From Gemmatimonadota bacterium (GTDB lineage: Bacteria > Gemmatimonadota > Gemmatimonadetes > Gemmatimonadales > GWC2-71-9), in contig QKDC01000057.1 in NCBI GenBank assembly GCA_003246755.1, forward strand, positions 1-51,414: DNA of 51,414 nucleotides, given 5' to 3'. Each line of letters opens with the position of its first letter. The first letter of the stretch is position 1. Under the pieces are notes generated by a model. It worked only from the letters and a program-made list of their open reading frames with translations, was not told the DNA's origin and did no database searches. Of the stretch, positions 1 through 8,608 are shown in pieces. A program made the position numbers and the translations under genes.

Positions 1-233
1 TTGACCGACTCGATGACTATGTGGATCGGGAGCTGTCACCGGAAGAGATGGCCCAAGTCGAGGAGCATCTTTCCCAATGCGCCGACTGTGCGGAGCAGCA
101 TGAGTTCGAGGAGGGGGTGCTCCGCTGTCTCAGGGAGAAGCTCCAGCGTATTGCCATTCCGGACGATGTCGCCGCCCGCATTCTCGATGCCGTCTCGAGG
201 GGCGAGGCCCCCTCCTCACCACCTACTACCTGA
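1..233 (+). CDS. Zinc-finger (zf-HC2) anti-sigma factor, 3' part only
   Basis: The reading frame is open from base 3, so the gene starts upstream of the window; 76 complete codons and a stop are visible. The visible part begins DRLDDYVDRELSPEE and holds H-x3-C-x2-C (HLSQCADC), the core of the zf-HC2/ZAS zinc site of small anti-sigma factors; a further metal-binding residue would be expected in the missing N-terminus. Members of this family bind and hold an ECF sigma factor, and some release it when the zinc thiolates are oxidised. The C-terminus has a short helical stretch (IPDDVAARILDAV) and ends without a membrane segment, so it is probably a soluble anti-sigma factor. The partner sigma gene should lie just upstream. 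An internal GTG at 21 could be mistaken for the start, but the family-like residues before it argue that it is not. Confidence 0.75.
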   Translation, partial: DRLDDYVDRELSPEEMAQVEEHLSQCADCAEQHEFEEGVLRCLREKLQRIAIPDDVAARILDAVSRGEAPSSPPTT

Positions 234-238
234 TTCCT

Positions 239-243
239 GGAGG
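239..243 (+). promoter_or_regulatory. Ribosome binding site deciding a TTG start
   Basis: GGAGG lies 5 bases before the TTG at 249. The next ATG in frame (276) has no comparable site and would shorten the n-region of the signal peptide, so the TTG start is preferred. Confidence 0.6.
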
Positions 244-248
244 ATCGC

Positions 249-2726
249 TTGCTTGTCCATCGCTCTGGCATCACCATGGGGTTTGCACTCCTCCTGCTGG
301 CGGGTCCCACCCCCTCGGCTCAGGCGCAGGAAACCAAGGCCAGTTTTGCCGAACGCGTCGCCGGGATGGTGCGTCTGGATGGGTTCATTCCTGTCCTCTG
401 GGAAGAGTCGAGCGGAAAACTCTTTCTCGAAGTACCGACCGATGGCCGGGAGTTCATCTACGTCGTCAGTCTTCCTGCCGGCATCGGCTCGAACGACATC
501 GGGCTCGACCGCAGCCAGTTGGGCGGTGAGCGTGTGGTGCGGTTCGAGCGAGTTGGACCGAAGGTTTTCCTCGTCGAGCCCAATCAGCGGTATCGCGCCA
601 TCACGGATAATCTGGCGGAACGGCGTGCCGTCGAGGAGTCTTTCGCGACGTCGGTTCTCTGGGGGTTCAAGGTCGAGGCGGAGGAAGGCGACCGGGTCCT
701 GGTCGATGCCACGGCCTTTGTGCTGCGGGATGCGCATGGAGTGGCCAGCGGACTGCAACGCTCACGCCAAGGGACTTTCCGCGTGGACGAGAGCCGGAGT
801 GCCATCTATCGGCCGGGAACCAAGGCGTTTCCCAGAAACTCGGAGATCGAAGTTCGTCTGACCCTGGTGGGCGACAATCCTGGTGGATGGGTGCGTAGCG
901 TCGTTCCCACTCCCGAAGCCATCACGGTCCGCCAGCGCCACTCCTTCGTCGCTCTCCCGGAACCGGGATTCGTGGCAAGGGAACTCGACCCTCGCGGCGG
1001 CTTCTTTGGCATGACCTACGCTGACTATGCGACACCGATCGCTTCACCGCTCCAGAAGCGATTCATCGCGCGACATCGCCTGCAGAAGCGAAATCCGGCC
1101 GCTCCCTCCAGCGACCCGGTGGAACCCATTGTCTACTACGTCGACGCCGGTGCCCCAGAGCCGGTCCGGAGCGCACTCATCGACGGGGCACGGTGGTGGA
1201 ACCAGGCGTTCGAGGCGGCGGGCTACCGGAATGCCTTCCGAGTGGAAGTCCTTCCTGATGGGGCGGATCCGATGGATGTCCGCTACAACACCATTCAGTG
1301 GGTCCATCGCTCCACCAGGGGATGGAGTTATGGATCGACGGTGTCCGATCCGCGCACCGGTGAGATCATCAAGGGCCACGTGTCGCTGGGCTCCCTGCGT
1401 GTTCGGCAGGACTACCTGATTGCGGAAGGGCTGCTCTCACCCTATGCGGGTGACGAGGCGCGATCCCCGGAGGCGGAGGCCATGGCCCTGGCCAGGATCA
1501 GGCAGCTCTCCGCGCACGAGGTCGGTCATACTCTGGGGTTGCAGCACAATTACATCGCCAGCACACAGGGTCGCGCGTCGGTAATGGACTATCCCGCCCC
1601 GCTCGCCCGGCTGGGGACAAGTGGGAGTATCGATCTGTCGGATGCCTACGCGGTCGGAATCGGAGAGTGGGACAAGGTGGCCATCACGTGGGGTTACCAG
1701 GATTTTGCACCGGGAGTGAATCAGGCCGCAGCCCTGGAGGAGATTCTGGGTGCAGCGCGCGGACGCGGGATCGCTTTTCTGACCGACCAAGACGCCCGCC
1801 CGACGGGGAGCGCACATCCTCAGACCCATCTCTGGGACAACGGGGTGAATGCTGCCGATGAGTTGGATCGCGTCATGACGGTGCGGCGGGCAGCTCTCAT
1901 GCGTTTTGGAGAGCGCGCCATCCGGCAGGGAAGCCCGATGGCCACCCTCGAAGAGGCCTTCGTGCCGCTCTATCTCCATCACCGATACCAGGTTGAGGCT
2001 GCCGTCAAAGTGATTGGCGGTCAGTGGTATACCTATGCCATGCGGGGAGATGGTCAGGAACCGTTGCATGCGGTGTCGGCCGCCGATCAGAATCGCGCAC
2101 TGGACGCGGTCCTCGAGACGATCAGCCCACAGGCACTCGCGATTCCAAGGGCCATTCTCGCGGTGATCCCACCCCGGCCGAGCGGCTATCCGGAACACCA
2201 GGAACTACTGGATGGTGAGACTGGCCTGGTGTTTGACGCGATCACCCCGGGGACGGCGGTGGCGGATTTCGTCGTTGGCCTGCTCCTCGACCCGCAACGG
2301 GCAGCACGGATGGTCCAACAACACGCCCTCGACCCCGACTTGCCCGGTTTGGAGCATCTGCTGACCCGCGTCACCGGCGCTGCGTTCGGTCAGAGCCCCG
2401 CTGACGGGTACCACGCTGAATTGTCACGTGCGGTGCAGCGAGTCATTGCCGACCGGTTGATGACGTTGGCGATGAGTGCGGGCATGCCGCAGGTCCGTGC
2501 CCTTGCAGCCTATCAGTTGCAGACCATGAAGTCCCAGCTCGAGGAACAGAGGCCCGCACCAGTGGCAGAGCGGGCCCATCGCTTCATGCTGGCGTCCGAT
2601 ATCAGTCGATTCATGACTCGCGTCTTCAATGCGGCGGACACCCCACGCGCCAGTAACCCACCTGGCAGCCCGATTGGGGACATCGACCCCCCACCTCAAC
2701 CTGTCGTACCCCCGGAGGCCCCATGA
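249..2726 (+). CDS. Secreted zinc-dependent metalloprotease (DUF5117/DUF4953 type)
   Basis: An 825-aa exported protein. Residues 1-26 form a signal peptide with hydrophobic core GFALLLLAG and cleavage site after AQA. The zinc site HEVGHTLGLQH (His423, Glu424, His427, His433) matches the HExxHxxGxxH metzincin-like motif, followed by VMDYP around residue 446, reminiscent of a Met-turn. The N-terminal part (about 30-250) corresponds to the DUF5118/DUF5117 region and the middle and C-terminal part (270-760) to the protease domain (DUF4953) of a family common in Gemmatimonadota and Bacteroidota. Substrates are unknown; the protein presumably acts in the periplasm or outside the cell. The C-terminal 40 residues are proline-rich. 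It starts with TTG at 249, chosen for the GGAGG 5 bases upstream. Its stop overlaps the next start (ATGA at 2723), so the two are probably translated together. Confidence 0.88.
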   Translation: MLVHRSGITMGFALLLLAGPTPSAQAQETKASFAERVAGMVRLDGFIPVLWEESSGKLFLEVPTDGREFIYVVSLPAGIGSNDIGLDRSQLGGERVVRFERVGPKVFLVEPNQRYRAITDNLAERRAVEESFATSVLWGFKVEAEEGDRVLVDATAFVLRDAHGVASGLQRSRQGTFRVDESRSAIYRPGTKAFPRNSEIEVRLTLVGDNPGGWVRSVVPTPEAITVRQRHSFVALPEPGFVARELDPRGGFFGMTYADYATPIASPLQKRFIARHRLQKRNPAAPSSDPVEPIVYYVDAGAPEPVRSALIDGARWWNQAFEAAGYRNAFRVEVLPDGADPMDVRYNTIQWVHRSTRGWSYGSTVSDPRTGEIIKGHVSLGSLRVRQDYLIAEGLLSPYAGDEARSPEAEAMALARIRQLSAHEVGHTLGLQHNYIASTQGRASVMDYPAPLARLGTSGSIDLSDAYAVGIGEWDKVAITWGYQDFAPGVNQAAALEEILGAARGRGIAFLTDQDARPTGSAHPQTHLWDNGVNAADELDRVMTVRRAALMRFGERAIRQGSPMATLEEAFVPLYLHHRYQVEAAVKVIGGQWYTYAMRGDGQEPLHAVSAADQNRALDAVLETISPQALAIPRAILAVIPPRPSGYPEHQELLDGETGLVFDAITPGTAVADFVVGLLLDPQRAARMVQQHALDPDLPGLEHLLTRVTGAAFGQSPADGYHAELSRAVQRVIADRLMTLAMSAGMPQVRALAAYQLQTMKSQLEEQRPAPVAERAHRFMLASDISRFMTRVFNAADTPRASNPPGSPIGDIDPPPQPVVPPEAP

Positions 2727-3280
2727 GCAATGCAGCTCCACTCCACCGCCATCTCGTGACGGGCTCGCTCCTGTTCTTGGGCGCCACAGGGGTCGCCGCG
2801 CAGGGTCCTCCGATTCCCACGGCCAGCCCGGCGGATGTCGGATCCGTGAGTGCGATTCTCGAAGCCGTCTATGACGTGATCTCGGGTCCCGCCGGCGAGG
2901 CACGGGACTGGGATAGAATGCGCTCACTCTTCGTGCCCGGAGCACGACTCATTCCCACGGGTCGAACGCAGGCCGGCGACGCCCGCCACCGCGTCCTGAC
3001 TCTCGAGGAATACATCGAGTCGTCCGGGCCGTTCTTGGAGCGCAACGGTTTCTTCGAGCGTGAGATTGGCCGTGTCAGTGAACGCTATGGGAATATCGTG
3101 CACGCCTTCAGCGCGTACGACTCACGCCGGACCGCTGAAGACGCCGAACCCTTCGCCCGAGGGATCAACAGCTTTCAACTGTGGCACGATGGGAGCCGGT
3201 GGTGGGTCGTCTCCATTTTCTGGGAAGCGGAGACACCGGAGAATCCCATCCCGGAGAAGTACCTGAAGGGTATCAACTAG
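2723..3280 (+). CDS. Exported NTF2-like (SnoaL-type) protein
   Basis: 185 aa with an N-terminal signal sequence (LVTGSLLFLGATGVAAQ, likely cut after VAA near residue 26). The rest has the pattern of the NTF2-like cone fold: an early helix containing DWDRMRSLFVPGARLIP, a helix with LTLEEYIES, and late strands GINSFQLWHDGSRWWVVSIFW. This pattern is found in small exported proteins of unknown role in Gemmatimonadota and Bacteroidota. No catalytic residues can be assigned. It overlaps the protease gene by 4 bases and has GGAGG just upstream of its ATG, so it is in the same transcription unit and could serve the protease or be an independent small-molecule binder. Confidence 0.75.
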   Translation: MSNAAPLHRHLVTGSLLFLGATGVAAQGPPIPTASPADVGSVSAILEAVYDVISGPAGEARDWDRMRSLFVPGARLIPTGRTQAGDARHRVLTLEEYIESSGPFLERNGFFEREIGRVSERYGNIVHAFSAYDSRRTAEDAEPFARGINSFQLWHDGSRWWVVSIFWEAETPENPIPEKYLKGIN

Positions 3281-3301
3281 GGGCAGCCACCCAGTATTCC
3301 C

Positions 3302-4279
3302 GTGAATCCTCTCCAGCCCTTCCTCGATGAGCGCGGCTATGTGGTTCTCGATGGAGGGCTGGCGAGTGAGTTGGTGCGGAGAGGAGCCGACCTCAATCAC
3401 GACCTCTGGTCGGCCAGGTTGGTCGTCGAAGATCCGCAGGCCATCATCGAGGTCCACCGGGCGTATTTCGAGGCTGGGGCCGACGTTGCGATTTCGGCGA
3501 GCTATCAAGCATCCTTGGAAGGTTTCTTTGCCTGGGGTGCCAGTGCGGCGGAGGCCGAACGACTCCTCACGCGCTCGGTCGATCTGGCCCGAATCGCTCG
3601 CGATCAATTCTGGGCGGAGCATTCCACTTCCCGTCGGTTCCGTCCCCTGGTCGGTGCTTCCGTGGGCCCCTATGGCGCGGCCATTGGTGGTGGCGCGGAG
3701 TACCGGGGCCATTATGGGCTCGTCCAAGGGCAACTCCGCGACTGGCATCGATCGCGACTGGACAGTCTCATCGCCGGCGGGGCTGATTTGCTCGCGATTG
3801 AGACCTGCCCATCGGTGATCGAGGCTGAGGTGCTCACCGGACTCCTCGCTGAATACCCCAATGTCCGTGCGTGGATTTCCTTCGTCTGCAAGAACGGCGA
3901 AGAGACCTGCGAGGGCCAAGCGATCGAAGAGGCGGCTGTCGTTGCCGACGCCGCGGAATGTGTCGTCGCCGTCGGGATCAATTGTACAGCACCCGAACAC
4001 ATCGAGACGCTGCTTCAGCGAATGGCGAGCGTGACCGCGAAACCACTCGTCGCCTATCCCAACAGTGGTGAGGGTTGGGATGCCGAGCATCGGGTTTGGG
4101 TTGCCAGGGACGACCCTGCTGGCAAGAACGGCGGGTTGGGTGACGTATGGGGTGAACGCGTTACGGCGTGGTACCGAGCTGGGGCGAGGCTGGTCGGTGG
4201 CTGCTGTCGCACCACGCCCAGCGACATACAGGCCATTGCACGGAGCCTCGAAACTCTCACCGGCACGACCCCCCCATGA
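3302..4279 (+). CDS. Homocysteine S-methyltransferase family protein
   Basis: A 325-aa (beta/alpha)8-barrel methyltransferase of the Pfam S-methyl_trans family (MmuM/BHMT type). It begins FLDERGYVVLDGGLASELVRRG, matching the family's first strand. The three zinc-binding cysteines are present: Cys228 in GINCTAPEH and Cys301-Cys302 in VGGCCRTTP. Such enzymes transfer a methyl group from S-methylmethionine, betaine or a related donor to homocysteine. The start is GTG at 3302; no strong ribosome site precedes it, so the exact start is less sure than the family. Its stop overlaps the start of an FAD amine oxidase that acts on N-methylated amino acids in its characterised relatives, so a methyl-donor link between the two is possible but not shown. 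Confidence 0.87.
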   Translation: MNPLQPFLDERGYVVLDGGLASELVRRGADLNHDLWSARLVVEDPQAIIEVHRAYFEAGADVAISASYQASLEGFFAWGASAAEAERLLTRSVDLARIARDQFWAEHSTSRRFRPLVGASVGPYGAAIGGGAEYRGHYGLVQGQLRDWHRSRLDSLIAGGADLLAIETCPSVIEAEVLTGLLAEYPNVRAWISFVCKNGEETCEGQAIEEAAVVADAAECVVAVGINCTAPEHIETLLQRMASVTAKPLVAYPNSGEGWDAEHRVWVARDDPAGKNGGLGDVWGERVTAWYRAGARLVGGCCRTTPSDIQAIARSLETLTGTTPP

Positions 4280-5424
4280 GCTATGACGTCATTATCGCCG
4301 GGCTGGGTGCCATGGGCAGTTCCGCGGCCTGGCAACTCGCCCGACGTGGAGTCAACGTGCTGGGCTTCGACCGATTTCATCCCCCTCACACCATGGGGAG
4401 CTCCACCGGTCGAAGTCGGATCATTCGTGAGGCCTATTGGGAGAGCCCCTTTTACGTGCCATTGGTACGGAGGGCGTACGAGCTATGGGAGGATCTGGGA
4501 CGGGCTCGGGGCGGGTCGCTGCTTCGGCGGACCGGTGGCTTGATCATCGGATCGAAAGAAGGTGACTTGGTCTCAGGTGCGATTCGAAGCGCCGACGAGC
4601 ACGAGGTCCCCTATCAGGTTCTCGAGGCTCGGCAGGTCCGGGAGCGGTATCCCTTCAGGCCCGATGGGGCCCTGGTCGGTGTCCTGGAGCCACGAGCCGG
4701 AGTGCTCCAGCCGGAAGAGTGCGTCGCTGCGATGCTCGCCGAGGGAGCCGCACACGGTGCGGAGCTTCACTTCGACGAACCCCTCGAACGGTGGGAAGCA
4801 CTCGGCGGAGGGGACGGCGTTCGGGTGTTCACGGCCCGGGGGACGTTCGAGGCCCAGTACCTCATTCTGGCGGTAGGCGCGTGGATGAGTGGCAACCTCC
4901 CGGGGCTCCCGGCTCAGACACTTCCGCTCTCGGTAGCAAGGCAGACCATGTACTGGATCCGACCGCTTCCGGGGTCAGTGTGGGGAGCCGACTCATGCCC
5001 GGTCTGGCTCTGGGAGACTCCTCAGGGGCCGGTATACTACGGCTTTCCCGATCTCGGAGACGGCCCCAAGGTGGCACGTCATCATGGCGGAGAGGTCGTC
5101 AATCCCGACCAGGTGAATCGCCAGGTGGCCGAGGGGGAATCGAGCGAATTGAGACGATTCCTCGAGGAGGCGATTCCGTCGCTCTCCGGCACGGTCGAGG
5201 AGGCCCAGGTATGCCTCTATACGAACACTCCCGATGAGCACTTCATCCTCGACCGGCATCCGGAGCACTTCAACGTCCTCCTCGTGAGTCCATGCTCGGG
5301 GCACGGCTTCAAGTTCGCTCCCACCGTGGGGGAGATCCTTGCTGACGCTTGTCAGGGAGCCCCGCCGCGATATGACTTGGAGCACTTCCGGCTCGAACGG
5401 TTTCTTCCAGGAGATGTGCTATGA
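4276..5424 (+). CDS. FAD-dependent N-methyl amino acid oxidase (sarcosine / N-methyltryptophan oxidase family)
   Basis: 382 aa, the usual length for monomeric sarcosine oxidase and SolA. The dinucleotide motif GLGAMG (residues 9-14) binds FAD. Cys313 in VCLYTNTPDEHF aligns with the cysteine that carries the flavin covalently in monomeric sarcosine oxidase, and SPCSGHGFKFAP follows as in the family. The expected reaction is oxidative demethylation or deamination of a secondary or primary amino acid with O2, giving an imine or aldehyde, glycine or amino acid, and H2O2. The ATG at 4276 is chosen because it overlaps the upstream stop (ATGA) and begins exactly at the Rossmann fold; a longer frame back to 4168 lies inside the previous gene. 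A Rid-family protein two genes downstream could act on reactive products. Confidence 0.88.
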   Translation: MSYDVIIAGLGAMGSSAAWQLARRGVNVLGFDRFHPPHTMGSSTGRSRIIREAYWESPFYVPLVRRAYELWEDLGRARGGSLLRRTGGLIIGSKEGDLVSGAIRSADEHEVPYQVLEARQVRERYPFRPDGALVGVLEPRAGVLQPEECVAAMLAEGAAHGAELHFDEPLERWEALGGGDGVRVFTARGTFEAQYLILAVGAWMSGNLPGLPAQTLPLSVARQTMYWIRPLPGSVWGADSCPVWLWETPQGPVYYGFPDLGDGPKVARHHGGEVVNPDQVNRQVAEGESSELRRFLEEAIPSLSGTVEEAQVCLYTNTPDEHFILDRHPEHFNVLLVSPCSGHGFKFAPTVGEILADACQGAPPRYDLEHFRLERFLPGDVL

Positions 5425-6323
5425 CAACTGTCCGGAGCATGGTGTTGGCCCTGAGTTGTCTCTTCAGCACCGTCGGCGTGGGTCAGGAGCCGATCAAGGT
5501 GTTGATCGCGGTCGACATGGAGGGTGTGACCGGTGTCGTCACTGCTGAGCAGCTGGGACCCGCCGGGTTTGAGTATCAGCGGTTCCGTGAATTCATGACG
5601 GACGAGGCGCTCGCCGCGGTCGCCGGTGCACGTGAAGCCGGAGCCACGGAGATCCTCGTGGTTGATTCACACGGGAATGGTCAAAACCTGCTGATCGATC
5701 GGTTCCCACCCGAGGTAAGGATCATCCGGTCCTGGCCTCGTCCTCTGGGTATGGTCGCCGGGCTGGATTCCTCCTTCGCTGCCGTCGTGTTCATCGGGTA
5801 TCACAGCGGTACCACCAACCGACATGGGGTACGGGCGCACACGATGTCGAGCGCCAACATCACCAGTCTCAAGGTCAACGGTGAGGAGGTCTCCGAATCG
5901 GGGTGGGGGGCCATGATCGCCGGCACGTTCGGGGTTCCGGTCGTGGCCATCTCCGGCGATGAGGCCGCTGTTGGGGAGCTGCTCGTGCGGATCCCAGGTG
6001 CGGAAGGGGCCATCGTGAAACAGTCGATTTCTTTCCACAGCGCGAACACGATGACACCGGCGGCGGGACAGGCCCTCATCCGCGAGCGCGTGCGAGAGGG
6101 CGTCCGGAAGCGGGGGTCCATCTCGCCGGTCAGCCCTCCATCAACGGAACCGGTGACGGTCGACATTACCTTCAAGAACTATCGACCGGCGGAAGTATTG
6201 GCATACCTTCCCATGTTTGAACGTCCGACCTCCCACTCGATCCAGTTCACGGTGAAAGACATGCTCGCTGCTTCCCAGGTGTTCGAATTCGTGGGTGACT
6301 ACGAGATTGGGTTGAGCCCATGA
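5421..6323 (+). CDS. M55-family D-aminopeptidase (DppA-like), exported
   Basis: 300 aa. Residues 1-21 look like a signal peptide (MVLALSCLFSTVGVGQ), so the enzyme probably acts outside the cytoplasm, unlike Bacillus DppA. The M55 metal ligands are visible: VDMEG (Asp32, Glu34), VDSHG (His84), IGYHSG (His128), RAHTMS (His140) and VSESG (Glu159). Family members are zinc aminopeptidases that release N-terminal D-amino acids from short peptides and are thought to recycle peptidoglycan peptides. It overlaps the oxidase stop by 4 bases (ATGA) and the Rid gene start by 4 bases. The pairing of a D-peptidase with an amine oxidase suggests catabolism of unusual amino acids; that is inference. Confidence 0.85.
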   Translation: MTTVRSMVLALSCLFSTVGVGQEPIKVLIAVDMEGVTGVVTAEQLGPAGFEYQRFREFMTDEALAAVAGAREAGATEILVVDSHGNGQNLLIDRFPPEVRIIRSWPRPLGMVAGLDSSFAAVVFIGYHSGTTNRHGVRAHTMSSANITSLKVNGEEVSESGWGAMIAGTFGVPVVAISGDEAAVGELLVRIPGAEGAIVKQSISFHSANTMTPAAGQALIRERVREGVRKRGSISPVSPPSTEPVTVDITFKNYRPAEVLAYLPMFERPTSHSIQFTVKDMLAASQVFEFVGDYEIGLSP

Positions 6324-6742
6324 GAGATTCCCGCCCTGATTGGACGCGAACGCAGAAGGGCAGCGGCGCGCCCTGGGAACCGATCGCGGGGTACTCTCGC
6401 GTCGTTCGGGTCGGTCCCCACGTGTTGGTCGCCGGAACGACCGCCACGGATGCAGACGGTAACGTCGTGGGGGTCGGTGACCCATACGTGCAAACCAAAC
6501 AGACGATCCAAAACGTTGAAAAAGCTCTGGCCTCGGTTGGCGCCCGCCTCACCGACGTCGTTCGGACCCGGATGTATGTGGTGGATATCTTGCGCTGGGA
6601 GGCCGTCGCCCGGGCTCACGGCGAGGTTTTCGGGGAAATCCGCCCCGTGACGGCGATGGTTGAAGTCAGCCGGCTGATTGCTCCGGAAATGCTCGTGGAA
6701 ATCGAAGCGGACGCAATCCTCAGCGCGCAAACGGAGGAGTAA
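6320..6742 (+). CDS. Rid (YjgF/YER057c/UK114) family protein
   Basis: 140 aa, matching the family in length, with family segments GYSRVVRVGPHVLVAGTT, VVRTRMYVVDILRW and EMLVEIEADAIL. RidA proper hydrolyses reactive enamine/imine intermediates using an arginine in the (A)RS motif four residues before the EVxRL segment. Here that position appears to be Thr (RPVTAMVEVSRL), so this belongs to a Rid subfamily whose imine deaminase activity should not be assumed. The protein is a likely trimer, cytoplasmic. Placed after an FAD amine oxidase, it could handle an oxidation product. The start ATG overlaps the upstream stop (ATGA). Confidence 0.87.
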   Translation: MRDSRPDWTRTQKGSGAPWEPIAGYSRVVRVGPHVLVAGTTATDADGNVVGVGDPYVQTKQTIQNVEKALASVGARLTDVVRTRMYVVDILRWEAVARAHGEVFGEIRPVTAMVEVSRLIAPEMLVEIEADAILSAQTEE

Positions 6743-6746
6743 CACT

Positions 6747-7730
6747 ATGCCAGGAGGGCGTGGCCGCGTGGTGGCGGTCGTGGGAACCGGGACGATCGGC
6801 CGCTCGTGGATCCGCGTATTCACGAGAGGTGGCTACGAGACACGGGCTTGGGACCCCGATCCTGAGAAGCTTCAGGATGCGGCCACCTGGCTGAAAGCTG
6901 ATCTCAAGCTGGCACGCAAACGACAGGGTCTTCGCAAGGCCGTGGCAAAGAGCCAGCGCGAACTGCTCACCCTCTGTGACAGTCTCGAGGAAGTCGTCAG
7001 TGGTGTGTCCTACGTGCAGGAGTGCGGACCCGAAGATCAGGGTATCAAGCGTGAGATCTTCTCTGCTCTCGATACGATGGCAGGGGAGGGCACCATTCTC
7101 GCCAGCAGTGCTGCGACGATCGGTCTGGACGCTTTGACCGGCGGTCTGCGTTGCCGCCCGTACTGCATCATCGCACACCCACTCAATGCCCCGCACGTGG
7201 TCCCGGTCGTCGAGGTCTTCGCCGATTCGGAAACCGACAAGGCGGTCATTCGCCGGACGTTCCGGTTTCTCCGACGTGTTGGGTTGCTCCCGATCGCTGT
7301 ACGGCACTACCAGCCTGGGCTGATTGCCTCGCGGCTCGAAGCAGCACTCGTGCGCGAAGCCATCGATCTGGTCCGGACCGGAACCGCGGACTTGGCGGCG
7401 ATCGAAACCGTCATGGCGGACGGGCTTGGACTCTGTTGGGCTCTTCAAGGCCCCGTGGGGACGGTGAGCTTGAAGGCTGACGGAGGCGTTCGGGAGCATC
7501 TTGCGCGGTATGCGTCCACCTACGAGGGAATCTGGGACGACCTCAAGACCGATTTGCGCCTGACTCCGGAGTTGATCGATCAGGTTGCGCAGGCACTCGA
7601 TCCTCTCCCGACGGGAGTCACGCCGGAAGACCATCGCGCCTGGCGCGACGACCTCGTGGATCGCGTGCGACGGGCCAAAGCAGCGCACCCCCTGGAGGGA
7701 GACGGCTTCGAGGAGAATGAGGGCCAATGA
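6747..7730 (+). CDS. 3-hydroxyacyl-CoA dehydrogenase family NAD-dependent dehydrogenase
   Basis: 327 aa. The N-terminal Rossmann fold has GTGTIG at residues 13-18 and WDPDPEKL after strand 2, whose Asp selects NAD. HPLNAPH near residue 144 matches the catalytic-His segment HPxNPPH of the lambda-crystallin / L-gulonate 3-dehydrogenase / L-carnitine dehydrogenase branch rather than the fatty-acid beta-oxidation enzymes. The C-terminal helical domain (about 190-310) completes the fold. It oxidises a 3-hydroxy acid or its CoA ester; the substrate is unknown. A strong GGAGGAG at 6733-6739 precedes the ATG at 6747; a longer frame from 6678 lies inside the Rid gene and lacks this support. It overlaps the next gene by 4 bases. 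Confidence 0.85.
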   Translation: MPGGRGRVVAVVGTGTIGRSWIRVFTRGGYETRAWDPDPEKLQDAATWLKADLKLARKRQGLRKAVAKSQRELLTLCDSLEEVVSGVSYVQECGPEDQGIKREIFSALDTMAGEGTILASSAATIGLDALTGGLRCRPYCIIAHPLNAPHVVPVVEVFADSETDKAVIRRTFRFLRRVGLLPIAVRHYQPGLIASRLEAALVREAIDLVRTGTADLAAIETVMADGLGLCWALQGPVGTVSLKADGGVREHLARYASTYEGIWDDLKTDLRLTPELIDQVAQALDPLPTGVTPEDHRAWRDDLVDRVRRAKAAHPLEGDGFEENEGQ

Positions 7731-8608
7731 TCCGGCGTCTGAGCCTGCTGGAAGGGGCCATTGATTATGCCGGACTCTTCCCTCCAGCGAGCCTCTCCCT
7801 GGCTGAGGCATTGGCGAGCTACGGACGGTATCGTATGGAGGGCGATGCGTGGGCCCTCGGAGGGTTCGTCATCCCCGCGGGTCGGCTGCGTGAATTTCAG
7901 GAGAACGCCGACCGCAGCATGCTTCCCGAGACGCCATGGCCCCTCTCGATCATCCTCCCCGCCGATCATTCTGAAGGATTGGCCCAAGTCGAGGCCTTTC
8001 TCGCTGCCAACATGCCCAAGGTGGGTCGTGTTTCGGCCATCGAAGCGAAGATCCAGGAGCCTGGGATGGCGCGGGCACTGGCCGATGTGATTCCTGCAGG
8101 TATCGATCTCTTCTTCGAAATCGCGCTCACCGATGACACCGAGCGACTCGTCCAGGCAGTTGCCGCGACTGGAAGGTTCGTCAAGTACAGGACGGGCGGA
8201 GTCGTGGCGGACTCCATCCCCCAACCAGGCGAGTTACTCCGAGGACTGGAGGCCGTCGTTGCAGCACGAGTTCCATTCAAGTGCACCGCCGGTTTACATC
8301 ACCCGGTGCGGGGGTCCTATTCTTTGACCTATGAACCGGGGAGCGCGGTGGCCGTGATGCACGGGTACTTGAATGTTCTCCTGACCACCGGATTCCTGAT
8401 GGCAGGGTGGGGTCCAGACCGAGTCCTACCGGTGCTGCTCGACACCTCGGCCGAGTCATTCGAGGTTTCGGAGAGTGGCGTTGCCTGGAGAGGCGAGGTG
8501 CTTGCCGAGAGGGCCATCGAGCATCTGCGTAGTGGCGGATTCCGGAGCTTTGGCTCCTGCTCATTTCGGGAACCCATCGACGAACTTGCTCTCCTTCCGG
8601 TATCATGA
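7727..8608 (+). CDS. Conserved protein of unknown function, possible TIM barrel
   Basis: 293 aa that I cannot assign to a named family. The N-terminus contains DYAGLFPPASL (residues 13-23) and the centre FKCTAGLHHPVR (184-195). Several segments look like barrel strands ending in charged or polar residues: IEAKI (Glu106, Lys108), LFFEIAL (Glu131), FVKYRTGG (Lys153, Arg155), FKCTAGLHH (Lys185, His191, His192) and MHGYLN (His212, Asn216). That spacing suggests a (beta/alpha)8 barrel with an active site, but this is inference. There is no signal peptide or membrane segment. It is linked by 4-base overlaps to the dehydrogenase upstream and to fumarylacetoacetase downstream, which points to a cytoplasmic enzyme or accessory factor in the same catabolic route. 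Confidence 0.8.
   Translation: MIRRLSLLEGAIDYAGLFPPASLSLAEALASYGRYRMEGDAWALGGFVIPAGRLREFQENADRSMLPETPWPLSIILPADHSEGLAQVEAFLAANMPKVGRVSAIEAKIQEPGMARALADVIPAGIDLFFEIALTDDTERLVQAVAATGRFVKYRTGGVVADSIPQPGELLRGLEAVVAARVPFKCTAGLHHPVRGSYSLTYEPGSAVAVMHGYLNVLLTTGFLMAGWGPDRVLPVLLDTSAESFEVSESGVAWRGEVLAERAIEHLRSGGFRSFGSCSFREPIDELALLPVS

Noticed and set aside
3122-4090. Long open frame on the minus strand (322 codons), with similar long minus-strand frames at 6720-7811, 13102-14136, 15622-16848 and 23494-24717
   Set aside because: Each lies fully antisense to a well-supported gene, shows no known motif, and such frames are expected in high-GC DNA.
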